DNA from: Gammaproteobacteria bacterium
GTDB lineage: Bacteria; Pseudomonadota; Gammaproteobacteria; Ga0077536
Direction: 5' to 3'
Assembly (NCBI GenBank): GCA_016191285.1
Contig: JACPPA010000038.1
Span: 89,259-153,258 of the forward strand
Length of the DNA stretch: 64,000 nt
This document shows, piece after piece, positions 48,687 through 58,550 of the stretch. The notes under the pieces are model-generated. The model did no database searches and was not told the origin of the DNA. It saw only the letters and a program-made list of their open reading frames with translations. Each line of letters begins with the position of its first letter. Position 1 is the first letter of the stretch. The position numbers were made by a program, and so were the translations under genes.

Positions 48687-50408
48687 TTACTCCACGGTAA
48701 CGCGATTGATTTCGGCTAAGCTCGTGACGCCGCGGCGGGCTTTCTGGAGCCCCGACTTCCGGATATCCCAGATCCCCTCGCGGCCGGCTTGGTCGGCAAG
48801 TTGTACCGCATTTGAACCTTCCATGATCAGGCGTTTCATCGCATCTGTGATCGGCATCACTTGATAAATGCCGACGCGCCCCTTGTAACCGCTGGGACAC
48901 TCCGTGCCGCCGTTACCGGGACCATAGAGCTTGACGCCTTCATCGATATCCTCCTGCGTGAATCCTTCCGCGAGCAGTCCATCGGGCGGTAGATCCATCG
49001 GCACCCGATAATCCGGGTGGAGGCGGCGCGCGAGGCGTTGCGCGGTGATTAGATTAATCGTGGTCGCCACTGCGAACGGCGGCACCCCCATGTCTTGCAG
49101 CCGGGTGATGGTTTGCGGGCCATCATTGGTGTGTAAGGTCGACATCACCATGTGGCCGGTTTGCGCTGCCTTGACCGCGATTGACCCGGTCTCGAGATCG
49201 CGAATTTCGCCGACCAGAATGATATCCGGATCTTGACGCAGGAAGGCCTTGAGCGCCTTGGAGAACGTCATCCCGGTCTTTTCGTCGACCTGCACTTGGT
49301 TAACACCCGGCAAGTTAATTTCAACCGGATCTTCGGCGGTCGAAATATTGATGTCGTCGCGGTTCAGGATATTGATCCCGGTATACAACGACACCGTCTT
49401 GCCGCTACCCGTGGGGCCGGTTACCAAGAACATCCCGTACGGCTTATTGAGATTCTTTAAGAACAGTTCCTTCTGGAAATCCTCGTAGCCCAGCTGATCG
49501 ATATTAAGCTTGGCGGCGTCCGAGTCGAGGATACGCATCACCACTTTTTCCCCGTATAGGGTGGGGCAGGTGCTTACCCGAAAATCGATGGCTTTGGTCT
49601 TTGAGAGTTTGAGTTTGATACGTCCATCTTGCGGTACGCGCCGTTCCGACACATCGAGTCGCGACATGACTTTGATACGTGCCGCGATCTTAAAGGCGAG
49701 GGCCAGCGGCGGCTTGGCGATTTCCGCCAGCATGCCGTCAATTCGCAACCGCACCCGATAGAATTTTTCGTAGGGCTCGAAATGCAGGTCGGACGCGCCG
49801 CGTTTGATGGCATCGAGCAAAACCTTATTGACGAACCGCACAACCGGCGCATCGTCAATTTCGGCGGAGGAGTCGGGCGTGGCCTCCTGTTCCTTGCCAA
49901 CTTCGAGATCATCAAGATTCTCAAAGTCCGAATCTTCCATATTGCCAAGACCGGTATCCGCCGCCTCGAGCGATTTTTCAATGGCGCGGGCAAGCTTATT
50001 TTCTTCGACCAACACCGGATCGGTATTAGCGCCGATGTGGAATTTTATTTCGTCGAGCGCTTGTAGGTTGGTCGGATCGGAGACCGCGATGTAGACGCGA
50101 TTGCCCCGTTTGAAGATGGGTAGCGCGTGATGTCGCTGAATGAGCTCCTCACTCACCAGTTTCACTACCTCGGAATCGATTTCGAGTGCTTCGATGTCCA
50201 GCAACGGCACCCCGAATTCCTGCGCGGCGGCGTGCGCCACGACTTTGCTGTCGGCGAGCTTGTTATCGATCAGGTATTTTACGAACGGAACGCGATTTGC
50301 CAGCGCGTCTTGAAACGCCCGTACCGCAGCCTGCTCTTCCAGCAGGCCATCGGCGACCAATTTTCGCGCGAGCCCGCCTAAGGGCACTCGATTGCTGGTT
50401 ACCGCCAC
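48687..50408 (-). CDS. pilB: PilB, type IV pilus assembly ATPase
   Basis: Hexameric GspE-type ATPase that powers pilus extension. I start it at the GTG at 50408, which has GAGG eight bases upstream, giving 573 residues; the frame extends 32 codons further without support. It has the N-terminal MshEN domain, Walker A GPTGSGKT, the Asp box and Walker B (DPDIILVGEIRD). In relatives two CxxC pairs near the C-terminus bind zinc. Here the first pair reads HPDYR (464-468) and only one Cys remains in the second (GGTECPSG, Cys504). The rest, including GYKGRVGIY, is normal. Confidence 0.95.
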   Translation of the reverse strand: MAVTSNRVPLGGLARKLVADGLLEEQAAVRAFQDALANRVPFVKYLIDNKLADSKVVAHAAAQEFGVPLLDIEALEIDSEVVKLVSEELIQRHHALPIFKRGNRVYIAVSDPTNLQALDEIKFHIGANTDPVLVEENKLARAIEKSLEAADTGLGNMEDSDFENLDDLEVGKEQEATPDSSAEIDDAPVVRFVNKVLLDAIKRGASDLHFEPYEKFYRVRLRIDGMLAEIAKPPLALAFKIAARIKVMSRLDVSERRVPQDGRIKLKLSKTKAIDFRVSTCPTLYGEKVVMRILDSDAAKLNIDQLGYEDFQKELFLKNLNKPYGMFLVTGPTGSGKTVSLYTGINILNRDDINISTAEDPVEINLPGVNQVQVDEKTGMTFSKALKAFLRQDPDIILVGEIRDLETGSIAVKAAQTGHMVMSTLHTNDGPQTITRLQDMGVPPFAVATTINLITAQRLARRLHPDYRVPMDLPPDGLLAEGFTQEDIDEGVKLYGPGNGGTECPSGYKGRVGIYQVMPITDAMKRLIMEGSNAVQLADQAGREGIWDIRKSGLQKARRGVTSLAEINRVTVE

Positions 50409-50497
50409 CGTTTTTGCCTCGATTTTAGCCCGGACTGTGTTCGCCAAAATGGTAGATGAATCCTCGGTAAATAGCCACCGGAGCGACACATTTTCTC

Positions 50498-50534
50498 GCG
50501 GCACTGGCGCCGCGCGGAGCCCCGCCAGTGCCGC
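50498..50534 (-). terminator. Strong hairpin between clpB and pilB
   Basis: GCGGCACTGGCG (50498-50509) and CGCCAGTGCCGC (50523-50534) form a perfect 12-bp GC-rich stem, eight bases beyond the clpB stop. The bases after it on the minus strand are GAGAAAATG, so there is no T-run. It likely ends or protects the clpB transcript before pilB. Confidence 0.55.
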
Positions 50535-50542
50535 TCAACTCC

Positions 50543-53113
50543 CTATTTATCGAACTCGAATTCGCCGTTTACCAAGTCAATTTTCACGGTATCGCCGCGA
50601 CCGAAACGCCCCTCCAACAAGGCTTGCGCGAGCGGAGTCTCGATCAAGGATTGGATGGCGCGCTTCAGCGGCCGGGCGCCGTAAACGGGATCGAAGCCCG
50701 CCTCGCCGAGTCTATCGACCGCGAGCGGTGGGATCTCGAGCCCGATCTGCTGCTCCGCCAGGCGTTGGCGCAGAAAGCCGAGCTGGACTTCGGCGATCGC
50801 CCGGATTTGTTCGCGGCGCAGACCGTGAAAGACCACGATCTCGTCAATTCGATTGACGAATTCGGGACGGAAACTCTGCCGTACCACCTCCAAGACCGTA
50901 TCCCGCATAGGGGCATAGTCCGCGGCGTCACCCATGGCTTGGATCTGCTCCGAACCTAAGTTGGAAGTCATCACGATCACGGTATTCCGAAAATCAACTG
51001 TACGCCCATGTCCGTCGGTCAGGCGTCCATCGTCGAGGACTTGCAGCAGAATGTTGAACACGTCCGGGTGCGCCTTCTCGATCTCGTCGAGCAGCAAGAC
51101 CGAGTAAGGTTTGCGGCGAACGGTCTCGGTCAAGTAGCCGCCTTCCTCATAGCCCACATAGCCCGGCGGGGCGCCGATTAACCGCGCGACCGCATGTTTT
51201 TCCATGTACTCAGACATGTCGATCCTGACCAACGCGTCTTCGGTGTCGAATAAAAATTGGGCGAGCGCCTTGCACAGCTCGGTTTTCCCGACGCCGGTTG
51301 GACCCAAAAATAAAAACGAGCCGTTCGGGCGTTTGGGATCGGACAAGCCCGCACGTGAGCGACGAATGGCATTAGCGACGGCCGATACTGCAGCGGCCTG
51401 GCCAACCACACGATGGTGGAGCGCTTCTTCCATGCGCAACAATTTAGCCCGCTCGCCTTCGAGCATTTTGGCGACCGGGATCCCGGTCCATTTGGACACG
51501 ACTTCCGCGATTTCCTCTTCCGTGACCTTGTTGCGCAACAGGGTCAAATGCTGTTCGGCGGCGCCAGCTTCGTGCAAGCGCTTTTCAAGTTCCGGAATAT
51601 GACCGTACTGCAACTCGGACATTCGCGTTAAGTCGCCAGCGCGTTTCGCGTTTTCGAAATCGAGGCGCGCGCGTTCCAAATCCGCTTTGATTTGATGTAC
51701 GCCACTCAGCGTCGCCTTCTCCGATTTCCAGACTTCTTCGAGATCGGCGGATTCTCGCCCAATGCCGGTGATCTGAGTTTCAAGATCAACCAGGCGCCGT
51801 TTGGACGCGTCATCGGTTTCCTTGCGCAAAGCTTCGCGCTCGATCTTGAGCTGGATAAGTCTGCGATCGAGACGATCCATCTCTTCGGGCTTCGAATCGA
51901 TCTCGATACTGATCCGGCTGGCGGCTTCATCGATCAGGTCGATGGCCTTATCGGGTAGTTGCCGATCGGTGATGTAGCGATGCGAGAGCTGCGCGGCCGC
52001 GACAATCGCCGGATCGGTGATCTCGACGCCGTGATGGACCGCATACTTCTCTTTCAGTCCACGCAATATCGCGATGGTGTCTTCGATCGACGGTTGATCG
52101 ACCAAGACTTTCTGAAAGCGGCGCTCGAGCGCGGCGTCTTTTTCGACATACTGCCGGTATTCGTCCAAGGTCGTCGCACCTATGCAATGCAATTCACCGC
52201 GCGCCAAAGCCGGTTTCAACATATTGCCGGCATCCATCGACCCTTCGGCCTTGCCGGCGCCAACCATGGTGTGCAGTTCGTCGATGAATAGAATTACTTG
52301 ACCTTCTTGCTTTCCCAAGTCGGTCAGCACCGCCTTTAGCCGCTCTTCGAATTCGCCGCGAAACTTCGAGCCCGCGATTAACGCCCCGAGATCAAGCGCT
52401 AGCACCCGCTTATTTTTCAGCCCTTCCGGCACTTCGCCATTAACGATGCGCTGCGCCAGCCCTTCGACAATCGCGGTTTTGCCAACGCCTGGTTCACCGA
52501 TCAACACGGGGTTGTTTTTAGTCCGTCGCTGCAGAACTTGAATCGTGCGCCGAATCTCTTCGTCGCGACCGATGACCGGATCGAGCTTGCCGGCCAGCGC
52601 ACGCGCCGTGAGATCAATCGTGAACTTCGCCAGGGCCTGGCGATTTTCCTCGGCATTGGGGTCATTCACAGCTTCACCGCCGCGCAGGCCTTCAATCGCC
52701 GCGGTGATGTTTTTTTCGCGCGCCCCGGCGCGTTGCAGAAGTCGCCCGAGTTCGCCGCTGTCATGCACCGCCGCGAGCAGGAACAGTTCGCTCGACATAA
52801 AGCTGTCTTGCCGTTTCTGCGCCAGTTTGTCGGTGAGGTTCAATAGCCGCACGAGGTCGTTCGACGGATGGACATCGCCACCCGTACCTTGAACCTTGGG
52901 CAAGCGCTCCAGAGCCTCGCCAAGACTTGTCCGCAGCGTGCCGACATCGACGCCGGCTTTGGCTAGAAGCTGGCGGACCGTACTACCCTCCTGATCAAGT
53001 AGCGCGACCATCAGGTGAATGGGCTCAATGAACTGATTATCCAGACCCAATGCGCGACTTTGCGCATCGGCCAGGGCGTGCTGGAATTTAGTCGTCATCT
53101 TGTCTGCGCGCAT
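50543..53113 (-). CDS. clpB: ClpB, protein disaggregase
   Basis: Hsp100 AAA+ machine that pulls proteins out of aggregates with DnaK. It has 856 residues (857 in E. coli) and the same start pattern, [11 protein letters not shown]. The N-domain covers 1-145, and the first AAA+ domain has Walker A GEPGVGKT at 206-213. The coiled-coil middle domain lies at about 410-525, and the second AAA+ domain has GPTGVGKT near 605. A heat-shock promoter lies just upstream at 53151-53179. Confidence 0.98.
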   Translation of the reverse strand: MRADKMTTKFQHALADAQSRALGLDNQFIEPIHLMVALLDQEGSTVRQLLAKAGVDVGTLRTSLGEALERLPKVQGTGGDVHPSNDLVRLLNLTDKLAQKRQDSFMSSELFLLAAVHDSGELGRLLQRAGAREKNITAAIEGLRGGEAVNDPNAEENRQALAKFTIDLTARALAGKLDPVIGRDEEIRRTIQVLQRRTKNNPVLIGEPGVGKTAIVEGLAQRIVNGEVPEGLKNKRVLALDLGALIAGSKFRGEFEERLKAVLTDLGKQEGQVILFIDELHTMVGAGKAEGSMDAGNMLKPALARGELHCIGATTLDEYRQYVEKDAALERRFQKVLVDQPSIEDTIAILRGLKEKYAVHHGVEITDPAIVAAAQLSHRYITDRQLPDKAIDLIDEAASRISIEIDSKPEEMDRLDRRLIQLKIEREALRKETDDASKRRLVDLETQITGIGRESADLEEVWKSEKATLSGVHQIKADLERARLDFENAKRAGDLTRMSELQYGHIPELEKRLHEAGAAEQHLTLLRNKVTEEEIAEVVSKWTGIPVAKMLEGERAKLLRMEEALHHRVVGQAAAVSAVANAIRRSRAGLSDPKRPNGSFLFLGPTGVGKTELCKALAQFLFDTEDALVRIDMSEYMEKHAVARLIGAPPGYVGYEEGGYLTETVRRKPYSVLLLDEIEKAHPDVFNILLQVLDDGRLTDGHGRTVDFRNTVIVMTSNLGSEQIQAMGDAADYAPMRDTVLEVVRQSFRPEFVNRIDEIVVFHGLRREQIRAIAEVQLGFLRQRLAEQQIGLEIPPLAVDRLGEAGFDPVYGARPLKRAIQSLIETPLAQALLEGRFGRGDTVKIDLVNGEFEFDK

Positions 53114-53150
53114 CGAAAGTTGCTCCCTAGCGAGAATTTATTACGCCGTT

Positions 53151-53179
53151 AGATGGGGGCGGCGCCACGGTCGATCAAG
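53151..53179 (-). promoter_or_regulatory. Sigma-32 heat-shock promoter of clpB
   Basis: On the minus strand CTTGATC (53179-53173) and CCCCATCT (53158-53151) are 14 bases apart. The sigma-32 consensus is CTTGAAA with CCCCATnT at 13-17 bases. Transcription would begin near 53144, some 30 bases before the clpB start. It fills the 76-base gap between pgeF and clpB. Confidence 0.75.
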
Positions 53180-53189
53180 TCGCCGGTTG

Positions 53190-53930
53190 TTATTTGATCC
53201 AAATCAAGCTCGCCATGCGCCCGGTGACGCCGTCCCGACGGTACGAGAAAAACCGTGCGGCGTCGCTCGCCGTGCAACCGTCAAAGCGCGTGATGAGATC
53301 GACGCCGGCGCGTTGTAGTTGAGTGGCGGCCAAGCTGGCCAAATCAAATTTCCAGCGTGCGCCGTGGGCTACAAAGTAGCGTTCGTAACTTTCGTCAGCG
53401 GATAAAAATAGCTGACGAACCTCGGTGCCGATTTCATAGGCAGGGGCACTAATGGCGGGACCAATCCACGCCAACCAGGTCTCGTTTGTTGTCGATAGAC
53501 GTTGAAGCACCGACGGAATTATGCCGGTGAGCAGGCCGCGCCAACCGGCGTGGACTGCCGCGACACAGGTCCCGGTAGTGTTGGTCAGCAAAATCGGCAA
53601 GCAATCGGCCGTTAGCACTGCGCACACGCGCCGTCGCGCGCGCGAATAAGCGGCGTCTGCCGTCGGTGGCGTCGTCTCGGTGACGCAGTCCGAGTCGAGC
53701 AACGCCGCCGCGTGAACCTGCGATAACCACAGCGGCGAACTCGGCAGTTCAAGTGCGGCGTTTAAGCGCGCGCGATTGGCAGTCACCGTCGTGTCGTCGT
53801 CGCCGACATGAGTGGCCAAATTAAAACTCGCATAGGGCGCCCGCCCAACGCCCCCGCTCCGCGTTGTGCACAGTGCACGAACCTGCGGTACGGTGGGCCA
53901 ATTCGGCGCTACGGTCTCGAGCACTGGCAT
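53190..53930 (-). CDS. pgeF: PgeF/YfiH, peptidoglycan editing factor (purine nucleoside phosphorylase fold)
   Basis: Member of the YfiH/LACC1 family. E. coli PgeF prevents wrong amino acids in peptidoglycan precursors, and family members also act on purine nucleosides. From the ATG at 53930 it has 246 residues; the 30 codons open upstream run into rluD. The metal site residues are His73 (SQVH), Cys110 (TADCLPILL) and His127 (VHAGWRG). It lies eight bases after rluD, the same order as in E. coli (rluD-yfiH-clpB). Confidence 0.92.
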   Translation of the reverse strand: MPVLETVAPNWPTVPQVRALCTTRSGGVGRAPYASFNLATHVGDDDTTVTANRARLNAALELPSSPLWLSQVHAAALLDSDCVTETTPPTADAAYSRARRRVCAVLTADCLPILLTNTTGTCVAAVHAGWRGLLTGIIPSVLQRLSTTNETWLAWIGPAISAPAYEIGTEVRQLFLSADESYERYFVAHGARWKFDLASLAATQLQRAGVDLITRFDGCTASDAARFFSYRRDGVTGRMASLIWIK

Positions 53931-53938
53931 TTTGCGCG

Positions 53939-54898
53939 TTATTTGGTGCGCCGTAGATCGTTCTGCAGCGCCCGCAACACGCGTTGCAGATCTTGCGGCA
54001 GGTCGCTCGCCACCGTGCACGATTCGCCGGATATCGGATGCGTGAAAACTAACCGGCTAGCGTGAAGCGCTTGACGTTGCAATGCAGCCAGCGCGGCGAT
54101 GAAGGCTGGTGTCGCCTCCGGCCGAATGCCGCGGCGCGTGCCGTAAGTCGGGTCCCCGAACAGGGGATAGCCCACGTACTGCATATGGACTCGAATTTGA
54201 TGGGTGCGGCCGGTTTCGAGTACGACTTCGAGTTCGGTGTGTGCGCGAAAGCGTTTTCGCACGCGATAATGCGTGACCGCGAGACGGCCTTTGGTGGTGA
54301 CGCGCATGCGCGTACGTTGTACTCGATCGCGGCCAATCGCGGCCTCGACCGTCCCGCCGGAAACCACGACGCCATGCACGATCGCGACGTAAGTGCGATG
54401 AATTTCCCGGCGCGCCATCTGGGTCGTGAGCGCCTGAAACGCACCTGGGGTGCGCGCTACTAATAGCAATCCCGACGTCTGTTTGTCGAGCCGATGAATC
54501 AGGCCCGCGCGCGGCAACGCGGCGAGTTCGGGGAACCGATGTAGTAAGCCGTTGACCAAGGTATCGCGGGGATTGCCAGCGCCTGGGTGAACCACCAGGC
54601 CCGCTGGTTTGTCGACCACTAAGAATTCGCGGTCTTCACGCAGCAGTCCGAACTCAAGCGCTTGAGCGGTTAAATCCGCGCTTGCCGCGAGCGTCGCGGT
54701 CAACTCGATCTGATCGCCCGCGTCGACGCGATCGCGAGGACGATAAACAGTACCGTTGACGCGCACCGCGCCCGCGTCGATCCAGGTTTTGAGCAGTGTC
54801 CGCGAATAATCGGTGAGGAGTTCCGCCAAGGCCGCATCCAACCGTGCACCGGCCACCGCGGGAGGAATAGTTAGCGCGTGGTGACGGACTTCGGACAT
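53939..54898 (-). CDS. rluD: RluD, 23S rRNA pseudouridine synthase
   Basis: Makes pseudouridines 1911, 1915 and 1917 in helix 69 of 23S rRNA. From the ATG at 54898 it has 319 residues; the upstream 34 codons are rejected. An N-terminal S4 domain (about 17-75) precedes the RluA-type catalytic domain with Asp138 in HRLDKQTSG, one residue from E. coli Asp139. ETGRTHQIRVHM is the second family block. It is divergent from bamD, as in E. coli, where the pair also stands back to back. Confidence 0.95.
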   Translation of the reverse strand: MSEVRHHALTIPPAVAGARLDAALAELLTDYSRTLLKTWIDAGAVRVNGTVYRPRDRVDAGDQIELTATLAASADLTAQALEFGLLREDREFLVVDKPAGLVVHPGAGNPRDTLVNGLLHRFPELAALPRAGLIHRLDKQTSGLLLVARTPGAFQALTTQMARREIHRTYVAIVHGVVVSGGTVEAAIGRDRVQRTRMRVTTKGRLAVTHYRVRKRFRAHTELEVVLETGRTHQIRVHMQYVGYPLFGDPTYGTRRGIRPEATPAFIAALAALQRQALHASRLVFTHPISGESCTVASDLPQDLQRVLRALQNDLRRTK

Positions 54899-55054
54899 GC
54901 CGTCGAGTCTAACGCAAAATCGTCGTACTACCGGCGCGCACCTGGTTGCCTTACGGAGTTTTGCGTTAGCTTGTAGAATGCCGACCCCGGCGACGAACAA
55001 CGACCTCGCGCAGGGGACTTACCTTTTCTGCCGGCAGACTTAGTGACACTGACT

Positions 55055-55849
55055 ATGATGCGTTTTTCGCTCGCTCGATCTTTTTGCGCGCTTGCACTTT
55101 GCACCCTGCTTGCGGCCTGCAGCCTGTGGTCGGATAAAGATCCGGAGGATATGCCGGAGAACTGGCCGGAGAAGAAACTCTATTTCGCGGCTAAAGATCG
55201 CCTGGACTCCGGATCCTGTAGCGGCGCGATCGAATACTACGAAAAACTGCAATCGCGCTACCCGTTCGGACCCTACGCGGCCCAGGCGCAACTCGAACTC
55301 GCGTACTGCCATTACAAATCCGACGAAGGGGCGGCAGCCGTTACGACGCTTGATCGCTTTTTGAAGCTTAACCCCACTCACCCGCACACCGATTACGCCT
55401 ATTATTTGCGCGGGCTTATCAACTTCAATTCCGATCTAGGCCTTACCGCGCGCTATTTGCCGCGCGATCCGTCACAACGCGATCCCGGCGCCTCACTGCA
55501 GGCCTTCAACGATTTTTCGGAATTGATCCGACGGTTCCCCGACAGCCGCTACGTGCAAGACGGGCAGCTTCGAATGCGCCATCTGCGAAATATTCTCGCG
55601 CAACACGAAGTTAACGTCGCGAACTTCTATATGCGGCGGGGCGCATTTGTCGCCGCGGCGAATCGTGCCCGCTATGTGGTCGAAAATTACCAGCAGACGC
55701 CAGCCATGCCGGAAGCGTTGGTGTTGCTCGCGAAGTCGTACAAGGTTTTGGAACTCAATGATCTATCGGACGACGCCTTGCGCGTCCTCGAATTAAATTA
55801 CCCTAACCACCCGGGGATCGAAGAAGTTAAGCAAACGCACGTGAACTGA
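55055..55849 (+). CDS. bamD: BamD, outer-membrane assembly lipoprotein
   Basis: Essential lipoprotein of the BAM complex that binds BamA and substrate signals. From the ATG at 55055 it has 264 residues with a signal peptide and lipobox LLAAC (Cys22). Five TPR-like repeats follow, with KLYFAAKDRLDSGSCSGAIEYYEKL in the first (here about 40-64) and SRYPFGPYAAQAQLELAY. Alternative starts are the next ATG or a GTG at 55043; no strong ribosome site helps to decide. It faces away from rluD. Confidence 0.95.
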   Translation: MMRFSLARSFCALALCTLLAACSLWSDKDPEDMPENWPEKKLYFAAKDRLDSGSCSGAIEYYEKLQSRYPFGPYAAQAQLELAYCHYKSDEGAAAVTTLDRFLKLNPTHPHTDYAYYLRGLINFNSDLGLTARYLPRDPSQRDPGASLQAFNDFSELIRRFPDSRYVQDGQLRMRHLRNILAQHEVNVANFYMRRGAFVAAANRARYVVENYQQTPAMPEALVLLAKSYKVLELNDLSDDALRVLELNYPNHPGIEEVKQTHVN

Positions 55850-55873
55850 ATGACATTGCAAATTCCAGTTACC

Positions 55874-55928
55874 GTGGGAGCGACTTTAGTCGCGAATTTT
55901 GAACGCGTTCCGCGACTAAAGCCGACTC
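55874..55928. repeat. REP-like inverted repeat between bamD and nadE
   Basis: GTGGGAGCGACTTTAGTCGCG (55874-55894, given in two joined parts) is followed 16 bases later by CGCGACTAAAGCCGACTC (55911-55928), an imperfect inverted copy. The GTGGGAGCGACT-type core is a known REP form in several gammaproteobacteria. It sits between two converging genes, where REP elements usually occur. It may also serve as a two-way terminator. No second copy was seen in this window. Confidence 0.65.
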
Positions 55929-55965
55929 AATCCAAGACGCAAGGCTAGACAATCGGACCTCGACG

Positions 55966-57612
55966 TTAACGTTCCGGCACGGCATCCTGTTCGTGATAGC
56001 GCGACGTGATTGGAAATCGCCGATCGCGCCCGAAGGCGCGCTCGGAAATGCGCACCCCGGGTGCGGCTTGACGTCGTTTGTATTCGTTGCGATCCACCAT
56101 CGCGGCGACGCGTTTAACGGTTTCTAGCTCGAAGCCGCGGCTCGCAATCTCGCGCGGCGTCAGATCGCGTTCAATATAAAGCTCGAGGATCGGATCGAGT
56201 ACCTCGTACGGCGGTAAGCTGTCTGAATCCTTCTGCTCCGGTCGCAGTTCGGCGCTCGGTGGACGTTCGATCACACGCTCTGGGATCGCTTGACCCTGTT
56301 GATTGCGCCAGCGTGCGAGGCGATACACCAAGGTCTTCGCGCAATCTTTGAGCGGTGCGAAACCACCTGCCATGTCGCCGTAAAGCGTCGCATAGCCAAC
56401 TGCCATCTCGCTCTTGTTCCCGGTGGTCAGGACCATGCGAGCGGTTTTGTTCGAGATTGCCATCAAAATGATGCCGCGGCAGCGAGCCTGGATATTTTCT
56501 TCGGTGACGTCCGCGGCACGCCCGGTGAACAGCGGTGCGAGCACGGTATTAAACGCGTCAAACGGCGGCTCGATCGGTACCACGTGGCATTCGCAACCCA
56601 GTGCCTTGGCCTGCGCCAGCGCATCCTCGATGCTCATCTCGGCGGTATAGCGCGATGGCATCGACACGGCCGTGACATTGGCCGCCCCCAGCGCGTCGAC
56701 GGCGAGCGCCAAGGTCACCGCCGAATCGATGCCACCGGATAAACCGAGCACGGCTCCACGAAAGCGATTCTTGTAAACGTAGTCACGTACGCCAAGCACG
56801 AGCGCGCGATAAATATTTTCTTCGTCACGGGTTGGGGTGTATTGCTCGCCTTTGAAAGTGATCCCGGTCGGCGTGCGCGCCAGTTCGATTGCGACAAGCG
56901 CTTCTTCGAATTCGGGCGCCGCGACGCAAATTGCGCCGTTCGAATCGAGCACCATTGAACCGCCGTCGAACACCAATTCATCCTGGCCGCCAACGAGGTT
57001 CGCATAGATCACCGGCAATTGGCTCGCGGCGATCGCGGCGCGAATCGCGATTAAGCGATCTTGACGCTTATTTAAGCTGTAGGGCGAGGCGTTCAGATTG
57101 ACGATCACTTCGGCGCCCGCCGCGCGAGTCGCCAGCGCGGTCGAGGGATCCCAGATATCCTCGCAGATGCTAACGCCGAGCTTAAAGTCGTTCAGTGCTG
57201 CGACGCGAGGTTCAGCGCCTGGTATGAAGTAACGTTTTTCATCGAATACCGCATAGTTTGGCAGACGCTGTTTGTGATAAGTCATCTGGCACGTGCCGCC
57301 GGCGAGCAAACTGGCGCTGTTATAGACGCCCAGTGCGGTTTGCGTGGGATGCCCGAGCAGCACGGCGATGCCACGCGTGTGTTCGGTAATCGAACGCAGC
57401 GCATGTTCGACGCGTCGATGCATCCCGGGTCGGAATAGCAAATCCTCGGGGGGGTAGCCGGTAACCGCGAGTTCCGGCAGGACCACGAGATCAACCTGCA
57501 ACTCATTGCGCGCGCGCTGACACGCGGCGATGATTTTGTCGGTGTTACCCGCGATGTCGCCGACGCACAAATTGATCTGTGCGAGCGCAATACGAAGGGC
57601 GTCGGTGTTCAT
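55966..57612 (-). CDS. nadE: NadE, glutamine-dependent NAD+ synthetase
   Basis: Amidates deamido-NAD to NAD with glutamine-derived ammonia. The 548-residue protein has an N-terminal nitrilase-type glutaminase with the triad Glu47 (VLPELAVTG), Lys114 and Cys150 (SICEDIW). The C-terminal synthetase has the P-loop LGLSGGIDSAVT near residue 290 and the GNKSEMAVGYATLYGD block. This is the two-domain form, not the ammonia-only E. coli form. It lies downstream of sucCD on the same strand, 62 bases after sucD. Confidence 0.95.
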   Translation of the reverse strand: MNTDALRIALAQINLCVGDIAGNTDKIIAACQRARNELQVDLVVLPELAVTGYPPEDLLFRPGMHRRVEHALRSITEHTRGIAVLLGHPTQTALGVYNSASLLAGGTCQMTYHKQRLPNYAVFDEKRYFIPGAEPRVAALNDFKLGVSICEDIWDPSTALATRAAGAEVIVNLNASPYSLNKRQDRLIAIRAAIAASQLPVIYANLVGGQDELVFDGGSMVLDSNGAICVAAPEFEEALVAIELARTPTGITFKGEQYTPTRDEENIYRALVLGVRDYVYKNRFRGAVLGLSGGIDSAVTLALAVDALGAANVTAVSMPSRYTAEMSIEDALAQAKALGCECHVVPIEPPFDAFNTVLAPLFTGRAADVTEENIQARCRGIILMAISNKTARMVLTTGNKSEMAVGYATLYGDMAGGFAPLKDCAKTLVYRLARWRNQQGQAIPERVIERPPSAELRPEQKDSDSLPPYEVLDPILELYIERDLTPREIASRGFELETVKRVAAMVDRNEYKRRQAAPGVRISERAFGRDRRFPITSRYHEQDAVPER

Positions 57613-57674
57613 AGGGGAAGTCGCGCAACAATGTATGGGCGCTGCAGAATGATTTTTGAGATGAGTTCAAGTGC

Positions 57675-58550
57675 TCAACGCTTGAGCACGGCCAGCATCG
57701 TCGCGCCGAGCTCGGCCGGCGAGCGGACCGTGTGCACGCCAGCGCGTTCCAGTGCGGCATATTTGTCGGCGGCAGTGCCTTTGCCGCCGGCGATGATAGC
57801 GCCGGCATGGCCCATGCGTTTCCCAGGCGGCGCGGTCACGCCCGCGATATAGCCGACCACGGGCTTTTTAACATGGCGCGCGATGAACTCGGCGGCCTCT
57901 TCCTCCGCCGAACCGCCAATTTCGCCGACCATGATGATCCCTTCGGTCTGCGGGTCACCCTCGAACAGGCGGAGGCAATCGATGAAATTCATGCCTTGAA
58001 TGGGATCGCCGCCAATGCCCACACAGGTACTTTGCCCGAGTCCGGCGCGGCTGGTTTGATGGACCGCTTCGTAAGTTAACGTACCGGAGCGCGAGACGAT
58101 TCCGATTTTGCCTCTAGTGTGGATCGCGGCGGGCATGATGCCCATCTTACATTCACCGGGTGTAATGACACCGGGGCAGTTCGGACCGATGAGGTAGACC
58201 TCGGGAGTGTTCGCCAACATCGCTTTTACTCGGAGCATATCGAGCACCGGTATCCCTTCGGTGATGCAGGCAATGATCTTGATGCCACCATCGACGGCTT
58301 CGGCGATCGCATCGGCCGCGAACGGCGGCGGCACGAAAATCATACTGGCGCCGGCGCCGGTCGCGGCCACCGCGGCGTGCACGGTATCGAATACCGGACG
58401 CTCCAGATGTTGGCTCCCGCCACGTCCGGGAGTAACCCCACCCACCAGCTGCGTGCCGTACGCAATCGCCTGTTCGGCGTGAAATGTGCCTTGCTTGCCG
58501 GTGAAGCCTTGCACGATCACGCGCGTGGATTGGTTAATTAATATAGACAT
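57675..58550 (-). CDS. sucD: SucD, succinyl-CoA synthetase alpha subunit
   Basis: Alpha subunit of the TCA-cycle enzyme that makes ATP or GTP from succinyl-CoA. The 291-residue product has the CoA-binding Rossmann domain ([19 protein letters not shown]). [13 protein letters not shown] is near residue 122, and the phosphorylated histidine is His248 in MGHAGAI. Length fits E. coli SucD (289). It overlaps the last base of sucC and should be made with it in equal amounts. Confidence 0.97.
   Translation of the reverse strand: MSILINQSTRVIVQGFTGKQGTFHAEQAIAYGTQLVGGVTPGRGGSQHLERPVFDTVHAAVAATGAGASMIFVPPPFAADAIAEAVDGGIKIIACITEGIPVLDMLRVKAMLANTPEVYLIGPNCPGVITPGECKMGIMPAAIHTRGKIGIVSRSGTLTYEAVHQTSRAGLGQSTCVGIGGDPIQGMNFIDCLRLFEGDPQTEGIIMVGEIGGSAEEEAAEFIARHVKKPVVGYIAGVTAPPGKRMGHAGAIIAGGKGTAADKYAALERAGVHTVRSPAELGATMLAVLKR

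Noticed and set aside
53931..54020. Longer pgeF start reaching into rluD
   Set aside because: The extension is read over the rluD end; the ATG at 53930 matches the family start.
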